Assembly (NCBI RefSeq): GCF_910585845.1
Contig: NZ_CAJUHF010000040.1
Coordinates: forward strand, 1-34,923
Direction of reading: 5' to 3'
DNA length: 34,923 nt
From: an uncultured Bacteroides sp.
GTDB lineage: Bacteria > Bacteroidota > Bacteroidia > Bacteroidales > Bacteroidaceae
The notes below the pieces were generated by a model. It saw only the letters and a program-made list of their open reading frames with translations. It was not told where the DNA came from and ran no database searches. Positions within the stretch are counted from its first letter, which is position 1, and every line of letters begins with the position of its first letter. This document shows, piece by piece, positions 1 through 8,200 of this stretch. Made by a program: the position numbers and the translations under genes.

Positions 1-2
1 TG

Positions 3-107
3 AAAAGCCTATTGGCAGAGTTAAATATGCGCTATTTTAATTCCGCCAACAGGTTAAATACTAATATATTAATCGCAGTGGTTGGATTTTTATCGCACCA
101 CTACTAA
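3..107 (+). CDS. Possible 3' end of a gene truncated by the window edge
   Basis: The frame beginning at base 3 is open from the window edge to a TAA at 105-107, giving about 34 residues that end in a hydrophobic stretch (ILIAVVGFLSHHY). The composition (LLAELNMRYFNSANRLNTNI) looks protein-like and vaguely recalls C-terminal tails of transposases, but I do not recognise a family. Its end overlaps the end of the - strand remnant at 90-316 by 18 bases, so both cannot be assumed intact. A short chance frame is quite possible; the sequence left of the window would settle it. Confidence 0.3.
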   Translation, partial: KSLLAELNMRYFNSANRLNTNILIAVVGFLSHHY

Positions 108-316
108 TTTTAAATGATTAATAATATCAGATGAACGTTTTACACATTCATCCAAATAGTTTTCAATCCAAGGATTATCGCCTGTGAAATCCCCTCTTCA
201 TATTCGAATGTATCGAAATCACTTGTCCATAAAAAGGCTCCTTGGCTTCTTTCTACACAATAAGAATATTCGTTACAAAAAAAACATTTTAGAATAAGTC
301 CTTGAGTGAACCCCAT
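90..316 (-). pseudogene. Frameshifted remnant of an unknown protein
   Basis: Read on the - strand from about 316, one frame is open to about 194 and ends in ...GAFLWTSDFDTFEYEE. It then continues into a meaningless tail that stops at 140-142. Shifting by one base at the run of four C (191-194, + strand) opens a second frame reading GDFTGDNPWIENYLDECVKR... to a TAA at 90-92. Joined, the two halves read like one ordinary soluble acidic protein, and the junction EEGDF would be restored by one extra G in the run. The upstream ATG lies inside the first unit of the 22-bp repeat, so the real N-terminus is probably lost. The family is not recognised. I infer a decayed gene; programmed frameshifting or a sequencing error in the homopolymer are alternatives. 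Confidence 0.5.
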
Positions 317-376
317 TGAGTCAGGGACTGAAAGGCATTCACTCAGGGACTGAATGGCATTGAGTCAGGGACTGAA
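314..376. repeat. 22-bp tandem repeat, three units
   Basis: Units start at 314, 336 and 358 with an exact 22-bp period. Each carries CATT, then GAG or CAC, then TCAGGGACTGAA. Units 1 and 3 are identical over their first 19 bases; unit 2 differs only at GAG/CAC. The third unit is truncated. The array lies between the - strand remnant and the HD-domain gene. From its end to the HD-domain start (377-533) I see no gene and no clear TAnnTTTG promoter. Confidence 0.8.
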
Positions 377-533
377 TCATGCTCATTCTACTGTCTTGAT
401 AATCAAAGTTTTGCAAAATTGCCCATCATAGTGTAAAATTTGGACAAATCACTAATCGTGAACTTCCGGATTAGGGTTCGTATTTTTCTCATAGACTTTG
501 AAATCCGCCAACTGCATCTATAACACCCATTCT

Positions 534-1163
534 ATGATACCCACCACTCTTATCCACTACATTGAAACGGAGATTATTCCGCGTTACGAACTTTTTGATA
601 AAGCCCATAACCTTTCGCACGTACGGACAGTGATCGAAGAGAGCCTTTCACTTGCCACGAAGTATAATGTAAATGAGAGTATGGCATACACCATCGCCGC
701 CTATCACGACACAGGGCTTTGCCGGGACAGAGCTACGCACCATCTCATCTCAGGCACTATTCTGAAACAAGACGAGACACTCCGCCAGTGGTTCAGCGAA
801 GAAGAGATAGACACCATGAAAGAGGCAGTAGAAGACCACCGCGCATCTGCCGACCACGAGCCACGAAGCATCTACGGCAAGATAGTGACAGAAGCTGACC
901 GTGTGATCGACCCTGTCGTCACGCTACGCCGCACCGTGCAATACGGCCTGAAGCAAAAGCCGGAAGCGGGAGAAGAATGGCATTATCAACGCTTCCATCA
1001 ACACCTGATGGAGAAATATGCACCGGGCGGATACCTGAAACTTTGGTTTCCGGAATCGGAAAACGCCAAGCGGCTGAAAGAACTGCAAAAGATCATTGCA
1101 GACGAGAAACAGTTGAAAAATACCTTCCAGCAGTTATTTGCCGAAGAAAAGCAGCAAGCATAA
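534..1163 (+). CDS. HD-domain metal-dependent phosphohydrolase family protein
   Basis: A 209-residue cytosolic protein. The HD-superfamily metal ligands are visible in order: H29 in KAHNLSH, H58-D59 in YHDTG, and D122 in TEADRVID. Proteins of this type are usually predicted phosphohydrolases acting on nucleotides or related phosphate esters; the substrate here is unknown. The C-terminal third is charged and helical, without another recognised domain. The open frame extends upstream to a TTG at 498, but I chose the ATG at 534 because the family normally begins just before the first helix and the extra 12 residues look unstructured. It lies 194 bp upstream of ychF, which has its own promoter element, so it is probably transcribed separately. 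Domain call firm, specific role unknown. Confidence 0.85.
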   Translation: MIPTTLIHYIETEIIPRYELFDKAHNLSHVRTVIEESLSLATKYNVNESMAYTIAAYHDTGLCRDRATHHLISGTILKQDETLRQWFSEEEIDTMKEAVEDHRASADHEPRSIYGKIVTEADRVIDPVVTLRRTVQYGLKQKPEAGEEWHYQRFHQHLMEKYAPGGYLKLWFPESENAKRLKELQKIIADEKQLKNTFQQLFAEEKQQA

Positions 1164-1285
1164 ACAACTGCAATTTCCCTCGGGAAAGCCAAGACCGACT
1201 ACGTTTGTTACTAACATACAGGCAAAAACCTGCGCCTGCAACGGCAAAAATATACAATCCGTAAGGCAATAAACGGAAGAATCCC

Positions 1286-1293
1286 TATCTTTG
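1286..1293 (+). promoter_or_regulatory. Bacteroides -7 promoter element of ychF
   Basis: TATCTTTG matches the TAnnTTTG consensus of the Bacteroides primary sigma factor exactly. It predicts a transcript start near 1300 and a leader of roughly 58 nt before the ATG at 1358. No TTG is visible at the expected -33 position. Confidence 0.6.
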
Positions 1294-1357
1294 CAGACAG
1301 AAAACAAAGCAATAGCAAAACTTGCGGACAGAAAATAAAATAATAACGAAATAGATA

Positions 1358-2461
1358 ATGGCTTTACAATGTGGTATTGTCGGCTTGCCGAACGTAGGCA
1401 AGTCGACGCTCTTCAACTGTTTGTCCAACGCGAAAGCACAAGCGGCAAACTTTCCTTTTTGTACAATAGAACCGAACGTAGGCGTAATCACCGTGCCCGA
1501 CGAACGCCTGACAAAACTTGCCGAACTGGTACATCCGGGGCGCATCGTGCCCACCACGGTGGAAATCGTAGACATTGCCGGCCTCGTGAAGGGCGCCAGC
1601 AAGGGTGAAGGACTGGGAAACAAATTCCTCGCGAACATTCGTGAGACGGACGCCATCATCCACGTGCTGCGGTGCTTCGACGACGAGAACGTGACGCATG
1701 TAGACGGGAGCGTCGACCCCGTGCGCGACAAGGAGATCATCGACTACGAATTGCAACTGAAAGACCTGGAAACCATCGAAAGCCGCATCCAAAAAGTGCA
1801 GAAACAGGCACAGACGGGAGGCGACAAGGCAGCGAAGATGGCATACGAAGTGCTGCTGAGATATAAAGAAGTGCTGGAACAGGGCAAGAGCGCGCGTACG
1901 GTGCAGTTCGAGACCAAGGACGAGCAGAAAATTGCCCGGGAATTGTTCCTGCTGACCAGCAAACCGATGATGTACGTCTGCAACGTAGACGAGGCAAGCG
2001 CAGTGAACGGTAACCGATACGTGGAAATGGTGCGCGAGGCAGTGAAAGAAGAGAATGCCGAAATCCTGATCGTCGCCGCCAAGACCGAAGCCGACATTGC
2101 CGAGCTGGAGACGTACGAAGACCGCCAGATGTTCCTCGAAGAAGTAGGCTTGGAAGAGTCCGGCGTAAGCCGCCTGATCAAGTCGGCCTACCAGTTGCTG
2201 AACCTGGAGACCTTCATCACTGCCGGCGAGATGGAAGTGAAGGCATGGACCTATCAGAAAGGATGGAAAGCCCCGCAATGCGCCGGAGTCATCCACACCG
2301 ACTTCGAGAAGGGATTCATCCGCGCCGAGGTGATCAAGTACGAAGACTTCATCCAGTACGGCAGCGAATCAGCCGTGCGCGAAGCCGGAAAACTGGGAGT
2401 GGAAGGCAAAGAATACGTGGTGCAGGACGGAGACATCATGCACTTCCGGTTCAACGTCTGA
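1358..2461 (+). CDS. ychF: Redox-regulated ATPase YchF (Obg-like P-loop protein)
   Basis: A full-length member at 367 residues. The Walker A/G1 loop is GLPNVGKST (9-17), the G3 motif is DIAG (72-75), and the position of the GTPase NKxD motif reads NVDE (209-212). That change is the hallmark that makes this family prefer ATP over GTP. A coiled-coil insertion lies around 125-180, and the C-terminal TGS domain (about 280-365) ends in the typical DGDIMHFRFNV. YchF proteins are cytosolic, associate with ribosomes and are linked to stress and redox responses. The gene is conserved housekeeping and marks the core-genome side of this window. It is followed by the reductase-family gene 140 bp downstream on the same strand. 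Confidence 0.97.
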   Translation: MALQCGIVGLPNVGKSTLFNCLSNAKAQAANFPFCTIEPNVGVITVPDERLTKLAELVHPGRIVPTTVEIVDIAGLVKGASKGEGLGNKFLANIRETDAIIHVLRCFDDENVTHVDGSVDPVRDKEIIDYELQLKDLETIESRIQKVQKQAQTGGDKAAKMAYEVLLRYKEVLEQGKSARTVQFETKDEQKIARELFLLTSKPMMYVCNVDEASAVNGNRYVEMVREAVKEENAEILIVAAKTEADIAELETYEDRQMFLEEVGLEESGVSRLIKSAYQLLNLETFITAGEMEVKAWTYQKGWKAPQCAGVIHTDFEKGFIRAEVIKYEDFIQYGSESAVREAGKLGVEGKEYVVQDGDIMHFRFNV

Positions 2462-2601
2462 CACTTCCCTACAGAGGGCACAGATGGGCACGGATGGCAA
2501 TAATAGCCTGCCCCGGATGGTGCAGACCGCTCTTTGCCTGCACAGACGGCCGTGCCCGCCAATCCGTGCAGACAGACATACCAGACAGAACATTCTATAA
2601 G

Positions 2602-3525
2602 ATGGAAAACAAGAACATGAAATACCTTATAGCCGGCACAGGGGGCGTGGGAGGCAGCATCGCCGCCTTCCTCTCGCTGGCGGGCAAGGACGTGACCTGC
2701 ATCGCACGCGGCGAACATCTCGCTGCCCTGCGCGAACACGGCTTGCGCCTGCATTCCGACCTGAAAGGCGAACATACACTACCCATACAGGCCTACACAG
2801 CCGAAGAATACACAGGCAAGGCAGACGTCATCTTCGTCTGCGTCAAAGGCTACTCGGTCGATTCGATAACGGAGCTGATCAAGCGCTCCTCGCACGAGGA
2901 GACAGTTGTCATCCCTATCCTCAACGTCTACGGCACGGGGCCGCGCATCCAGCGCCTTGTGCCCGGAGTGACGGTCTTGGACGGTTGCATCTACATTGTC
3001 GGATTCGTGTCCGGCAAGGGAGAAATCACGCAGATGGGGCAGATATTCCGCCTGGTCTACGGAGCGCATCGCGGCACGGTTGTTCCCCGTGGAACGCTGG
3101 AGGCCATACAACGGGACCTGCAGGAGAGCGGAATCAAGGCTGAGATATCTCCCGACATCAATCGGGACACGTTCGTGAAGTGGTCCTTCATCTCTGCGAT
3201 GGCGGTCACCGGAGCTTACTACGACGTGCCGATGGGCGAAGTGCAGAAGCCCGGCAAGGTGCGCGACACGTTCATCGGACTGTCCCGCGAAAGTGCGGCG
3301 CTGGGCACGAAACTGGGCATCGAGTTCAAGGAAGACATCATCGGATACAACCTCAAAGTCATCGACAAGCTGGACCCCGCAAGCACCGCCTCCATGCAGA
3401 AGGACATGGCAAGGGGGCACGAAAGCGAGGTGCAGGGGCTGCTCTTCGACATGATAGCTGCCGCGGAGGAACAAGGAATCGACATCCCGACCTACAGGAT
3501 GGTGGCGGAGAAATTCAACTTATAA
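2602..3525 (+). CDS. Ketopantoate reductase (ApbA/PanE) family oxidoreductase
   Basis: A 307-residue NADPH-dependent dehydrogenase fold. The N-terminal Rossmann loop AGTGGVGGSIA (11-21) is followed by the central VIFVCVKGYSVD segment. The C-terminal ApbA_C-like helical domain contains FVKWSF with K193, in the position of the catalytic lysine, and the closing helix HESEVQGLLFDMIAAAEEQGIDIPTY. PanE reduces 2-dehydropantoate to pantoate in pantothenate synthesis. The Asn normally found a few residues after the catalytic Lys (KLxxN) is replaced by Ser-Ala here, so a different 2-keto acid substrate is possible. The frame is open upstream into ychF, but ATG at 2602 (or 2617, MKYLIAG) fits the Rossmann start. 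lgt follows after 22 bp, so the two are likely co-transcribed. Confidence 0.85.
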   Translation: MENKNMKYLIAGTGGVGGSIAAFLSLAGKDVTCIARGEHLAALREHGLRLHSDLKGEHTLPIQAYTAEEYTGKADVIFVCVKGYSVDSITELIKRSSHEETVVIPILNVYGTGPRIQRLVPGVTVLDGCIYIVGFVSGKGEITQMGQIFRLVYGAHRGTVVPRGTLEAIQRDLQESGIKAEISPDINRDTFVKWSFISAMAVTGAYYDVPMGEVQKPGKVRDTFIGLSRESAALGTKLGIEFKEDIIGYNLKVIDKLDPASTASMQKDMARGHESEVQGLLFDMIAAAEEQGIDIPTYRMVAEKFNL

Positions 3526-3547
3526 ACCCTATTAAAACAGATACATT

Positions 3548-4375
3548 ATGCTCTCATTACTGACTATCAACTGGAATCCTGATCCCGAACTGTTCAACCT
3601 TTTCGGCCGCGTGCCCATCCGCTACTACGGACTGCTGTGGGTCATCGGCATCGCATGCTCCTATTTCGTGGTCCGCTACCAGTACAGGGACAAGAAAATA
3701 GGCGACGACAAGTTCGAACCGTTGTTCTTCTACTGCTTCTTCGGCATCCTGATAGGCGCCCGACTGGGGCACTGCCTGTTCTATCAGCCGGAATACTACC
3801 TGCACCACTTCTGGGAAATGATACTGCCCGTCCAGTTCCCCGCCGACGGAGGCTGGAAGTGGACCGGCTACGCAGGACTTGCCAGCCACGGCGGCACGCT
3901 CGGACTGATCATCGCCCTTTGGCTCTACTGCCGCAAGACGAAGATGCACTACATGGACGTGCTGGACATGATAGCCGTGGCCACGCCGATATGCGCCTGT
4001 TTCATCCGCCTCGCCAACCTGATGAACTCCGAAATCATCGGCAAACCGACCGACGTGCCCTGGGCGTTCGTATTCGGCAGAGTGGACCTGCTGCCCCGCC
4101 ATCCCGCACAGCTTTATGAGGCAATCGCCTACTTCATCTTCTTCCTGCTCATGATCTACCTGTACAAGAACTACGGCAAGAAAGTGCGCCGCGGCTTCTT
4201 CTTCGGCCTCTGCCTGACGGAAATCTTCGTCTTCCGCTTCTTCGTGGAGTTCCTGAAAGAAAACCAGGTGAACTTCGAAGACAGCATGACGCTGAACATG
4301 GGACAATGGCTGAGCGTGCCGTTCGTCATCATCGGAATATACTCCATGTTCTTCTACGGAAGAAAGAAAGGCTGA
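3548..4375 (+). CDS. lgt: Prolipoprotein diacylglyceryl transferase
   Basis: A 275-residue polytopic inner-membrane enzyme that transfers diacylglycerol from phosphatidylglycerol to the lipobox cysteine of prolipoproteins, the first step of lipoprotein maturation. Visible family signatures are GYAGLASHGGTLG (H114), the CACFIRLANLMNSEIIGKPTDVPW segment with the essential arginine-asparagine region, RHPAQLYEA, and FRFFVEFLKENQ near the C-terminus. About seven hydrophobic segments are present and the length is normal. The product is needed by the lipoproteins encoded downstream (SusD-like, GH43, GH97), though as general housekeeping rather than as part of the PUL. It is the last core gene before the repeat-rich spacer. 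Confidence 0.97.
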   Translation: MLSLLTINWNPDPELFNLFGRVPIRYYGLLWVIGIACSYFVVRYQYRDKKIGDDKFEPLFFYCFFGILIGARLGHCLFYQPEYYLHHFWEMILPVQFPADGGWKWTGYAGLASHGGTLGLIIALWLYCRKTKMHYMDVLDMIAVATPICACFIRLANLMNSEIIGKPTDVPWAFVFGRVDLLPRHPAQLYEAIAYFIFFLLMIYLYKNYGKKVRRGFFFGLCLTEIFVFRFFVEFLKENQVNFEDSMTLNMGQWLSVPFVIIGIYSMFFYGRKKG

Positions 4376-4376
4376 G

Positions 4377-4470
4377 GGAGCTACGAGTGACAGGCTACGG
4401 AGCTACGAGTGACGGACTACAAAGCTACAAGAGACAGAGTCACGAACTGCGGGAGACGGAGTCACGAAAG
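4377..4470. repeat. 22-bp degenerate tandem repeat after lgt
   Basis: Starting two bases after the lgt stop, units begin at 4377, 4399, 4421 and 4443 with a 22-bp period. The first two share GGAGCTACGAGTGAC and end in GGCTAC or GACTAC. Units 3 and 4 diverge but keep GAGAC(A/G)GAGTCA. GCTAC/ACTAC words recur at alternating 14- and 8-bp spacings. No reading frame or terminator-like T-run accompanies it. The period equals that of the array at 314-376, but the sequences differ. Confidence 0.75.
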
Positions 4471-4593
4471 ACAATCCTGCAAAGTACACGAACCCAACAA
4501 TGCCAGTATAACGCAGCAAAAAAACAGCCAATTTAGGTTCCGTAACACTACAGGACCGATATGCTAAAAATCCGGCCTCGTTTTAACACCGTT

Positions 4594-4692
4594 CCTAAGG
4601 AGCGACGTTGGAGCGAGGCCTTAACGCATCCTTAACGCATCCTTAACGAACCCTTAACGAAGGCTTAGCGAAGATACAACGAAGGTACAACG
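4594..4692. repeat. 11-bp phased repeat array
   Basis: About nine consecutive 11-bp units, each ending in ACG or GCG, start at 4594, 4605, 4616, 4627, 4638, 4649, 4660, 4671 and 4682. The units at 4627 and 4638 are identical (CATCCTTAACG). Neighbours grade from CCTTAACG through GCTTAGCG to (G/A)TACAACG. The array ends just before GGTATA and a run of eight C (4701-4708). The 11-bp period is close to one turn of DNA. Function unknown; it could be phased binding or bent DNA, or slippage-generated sequence. Confidence 0.75.
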
Positions 4693-4863
4693 GAGGTATA
4701 CCCCCCCCGAAAACCGGATAAAAACAGCCCAAATGAAGCCAAAACAACCCCGAAAAGCAGAAAAAACAGGGTAAAAACAGAAAGGAACATTAACAAAAAC
4801 ATTAGACATCTTTAACCATTTCCCGTGAACCGCTTTTCGAGTGAAAACCCCGAAACACTGCAA

Positions 4864-5050
4864 GCACCCTCCCGAAATGCTGCAAACAAAACCCTTTCAC
4901 CGTCCCCTATCACTTGCCCATCATCCCCGCCCACCAGTCCTCAAACCACTCTTTCCCCCAACAGAAGTCCACATTCCCACCCATTCACAACACACTGTCA
5001 CACAAACACATACACATCACAAATGACCTATCCAAAGAATATTGAGACAT
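4864..5050. other. G-depleted, C-rich gene-free tract
   Basis: The + strand is almost free of G: in 4921-5040 I count 7 G against 50 C. Short frames cross it, but they read as low-complexity Pro/Thr/His/Ser strings and are not credible genes. Such an RNA would be essentially unstructured. Together with 4696-4863 and 5051-5299 it completes the roughly 920-bp spacer between lgt and susC. Apart from the repeats and the candidate -7 element listed separately, I see no gene in this spacer. Confidence 0.6.
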
Positions 5051-5120
5051 CCAAAACAAAGATGATACCTGCCCAAAGATATGTGAGACACACTTGTGAT
5101 GCACCTAACAAGCAAATCCA

Positions 5121-5128
5121 TACATTTG
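5121..5128 (+). promoter_or_regulatory. Candidate -7 element of susC-susD
   Basis: TACATTTG fits TAnnTTTG. The nearest upstream TTG (5094-5096) is 24 bp away, longer than the usual spacing, so an activator may be needed or this may be a chance match. Use of it would give a leader of about 165 nt before the susC start. Confidence 0.35.
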
Positions 5129-5236
5129 CAATCGGAAACCAAATAAAAGTTAACTGCAATGAAAAACAAACAGATTAATGAAAAGACCATGAAACAAGCC
5201 TATGACGACAGTTAGACAGCTACCGCATCAATAACT

Positions 5237-5269
5237 GACTACAAGTTGGCTACAAGCTGACTAGAAAAA
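5237..5269 (+). repeat. 11-bp direct repeats just upstream of susC
   Basis: Units at 5237, 5248 and 5259 read (G)ACTACAAGTT, GGCTACAAGCT and GACTAGAAAAA. (A/G)CTA(C/G)A(A) recurs every 11 bp. The words resemble those in the repeat right after lgt (GGACTACAAAGCTACAAG near 4413). Lying about 30-60 bp before the susC ATG, they could be regulator half-sites or leader sequence. Confidence 0.45.
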
Positions 5270-5299
5270 ACAATGCGATTATTAATTCTTAAACTAATT

Positions 5300-8200
5300 A
5301 TGATGAAAAATGTAAGCAAAAAATCCCGGAAGGTTCCTTACCTCCTTATGCTCATGCTCTTCACATGCCTGTCAGCATCAGCACAGTTTCAAGTAAAAGG
5401 TACGATCGTCTCAGACAAAGACTCCGAACCGATGATCGGCGTAGCAGTTCTCGAAAAGGGAACCAGCAACGGCACGATTACCGACATAGATGGTAATTAC
5501 TCCATCTCCGTACAGAACGGCAACGCAACACTCGAAGTATCCTACGTTGGCTGCCGGCCGCAAACCATCCAAGTGAACGGCCGAAACCAGATCCACATCC
5601 GCTTGGAAGAAGACTCAAAGATGCTCGACGAAGTAGTCGTAGTAGGCTATGGCGTACAGAAGAAGAGCGACCTCACAGGTGCCGTCGCCTCAGTCGGCAC
5701 CAAAGAACTGAAAGGACTGGTCACGACCGATGCCGCAGCCGCCCTCCAAGGTAAAGCCGCCGGCATCCAAATCCTCAACTCATCGGGCGCACCGGGCACC
5801 GGAGCCGAAATCCGCGTGCGCGGCTACTCCTCCAACTCCGGCAACATCGGCCCGCTGCTCATCGTAGACGGCCTGAAAGTATCAAGCATCCAATATCTCG
5901 ACCCCAGCCTGATCGAATCCATGGAAGTACTGAAAGACGCCGCCTCCGCCGCCATCTACGGCTCGGAAGCCGGGAACGGTGTCGTACTTATCACCACGAA
6001 AAACGGCAGCAAGAGCAGCGGCAAAATCAGCTACAACGCCCGATTCACGATGAACCAGCTGGGACACGTGCCGCAGCTCCTCAACGCAGAACAGTTCAAA
6101 GACTGGAGCAGAATGCAAGGACTCGACATCGATGCAGCCATGGCCGACGCCATCCGCGACTACAACTGGGACCCCAACACCGACACAGACTGGATGGATG
6201 CCTTCATGGGTAACGCCTGGAGCCAGCAACACTCCATCTCGCTACAAGGCGGAAACGACAAGGGACAGTACTTCGCCAACCTCACCTACGTAGACCAGGA
6301 CGGTATCGTGAAGGGCCAGCAAGACTACTACAAACGTCTGACAGCCCAAATCAATGCCGACTACAAAATCAAACCCTGGTTGCAGGTAGGCACCAACACC
6401 TCCATCGAGAAATGGGAAAGAGGAAGCGTGTCCGAATACGGATATGGCTCAGCCTTCGAGATGCTCCTCGTTATGGACCCGCTCACCCCGACACACTGGA
6501 AAGAACGTAGCCAGTATCTGGCCGCCACAGGCTCAGCCTACGATGCTGTGCAGAATGGCACCTCAGCCACCAACTACCGCTTCTACGGCGACGAAAACGG
6601 CATGTATGCCACCTCATACTTCAATACGGAGCTCGCCGGAGGTACCCCCTTCGCACAGCGCGACAAGAACGCCAACAACGAAAACGGCGGCATCAACGTC
6701 CACAGTACTTTCTTCGCCAATCTCACTCCGGTGAAAGGCCTGACCATCACCTCCCGCTTCGGTACGCGCATCACCCAGGGCAACACCTACAGCTATGCCG
6801 AACCTTACTACATCTCCGGCCGTGTGAGCGACACGAAATACTCCCTCGACCAGACCACCAGCACAGGCCTCTACTACCAGTGGGAGAACTTCGCCAACTA
6901 CCTGACCACCATCGACAAGCACAGCATCTCGGCCATGATCGGTATGTCATACATCCAGAACGAAACCAAAAGAACCACAGCCGGCGCCTCCGGTCAGGAA
7001 CTGCTCTCCTCCTACGAGCCCAACTTCCGCTATCTGGACTGCGTACTCGTCTCCGACAAAGTATCACGCACGTTCAAAGGCATGCCCAGCAAAAACACCA
7101 GCATCTCCTATTTCGGTCGCGTAGGCTATACGTTCGACAACCGATACAGCGTGCAAGCCAACTTCCGTGCCGATGCATTCGACTCCTCCAAACTCGCCAA
7201 AAACCAGCGCTGGGGCTACTTCCCCTCCGTATCAGCCGGATGGACATTCAGCAACGAAAAGTTCTTCAAGAACCTGGTGCCCGACGAAATCCTCTCGTTC
7301 GGTAAGCTGCGTGCATCCTGGGGACGCAACGGTAATATCAATGTACTGAGCAATTACAGCTACACGGCTTCCATCGCAACAGGCGGCCAATGGTATCAAT
7401 ATGAAAACAACGGAACAGTCACAAACGGCTCCATGCCAAGCGGACTCGCCAACCCCAACCTGACCTGGGAAACCTCCGAACAGCTGGACTTCGGCCTGGA
7501 CCTGCGCCTGTTCAACGACGCCCTGACCATCGGCATGGACTACTATAAGAAGACCACCAAAGACCTCCTTGTAAACGCCCCCTGCTTGCCCGAAACCGGT
7601 GTATCCTCACAGATGATCAATGCAGGCGAAGTGCAGAACAAAGGTTTCGAATTCGAAGTATCCTACAAGGGGAACATCGGCAAGCTGAACTACTCCATAG
7701 CCGGCAACTTCGCCACCCTGAAGAACAAAGTGACCTACCTTGACGAACGCATCACCCGCATCGGCGGCGGATACGTACAAGGCAATATCTCCGCCCTCTG
7801 GACGAACTTCGAACAAGGCATGCCGGTATGGTACATGCGTGGCTACAAATACCTGGGCACGAATGAAGACGGACATGCCCTCTATCAGACCAAAGACGGA
7901 GGCGAGACACTGGTTCCCGGCGACGAAGACCAGTTCAACATCGGCAAGGGTATTCCCGACGTAACCTACGGCATCACCCTGAACCTGGATTATAAGGGAT
8001 TCGACTTCTCCCTGTTCGGCACCGGAACCGTCGGCAACGATGTTTACTATGGCATGTACCGTACAGGTTACAATAACATCTCCAAGCACTTCTATGACGC
8101 AGCCAAGAAAGGAAACATGCCCGATCCCAAAACGATCGCAGGCGACAAGTACTACTGGTCATCTTCGGCAGCCGTATTCAACGGTTCGTTCTTCAAGATC

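Noticed and set aside
314..376. CRISPR array
   Set aside because: The units are contiguous without unique spacers and no cas genes are present; it is a plain tandem repeat.
1174..1187. TTTCCCTCGGGAAA palindrome after the HD-domain gene
   Set aside because: Only five pairs once a four-base loop is allowed, with no T-run; too weak to call a terminator.
1364..2296. Long - strand frame opposite ychF
   Set aside because: It is a shadow of the ychF codon pattern; the + strand protein has every family motif.
2488..2569. 8-bp inverted repeat GCACGGAT...ATCCGTGC between ychF and the reductase gene
   Set aside because: Short arms with a 66-base loop; could easily be chance.
3557..4306. Long - strand frame opposite lgt
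   Set aside because: The His/Glu/Val-rich translation is the complement of membrane codons in lgt.
4594..4692. CRISPR or coding repeat
   Set aside because: An 11-bp period has no spacers and is not a multiple of three, so no repeated peptide is encoded.
4825..5178. Open frames across the C-rich spacer
   Set aside because: They translate to low-complexity Pro/Ser/Thr/His strings caused by base bias, with no start context and no recognisable domain.
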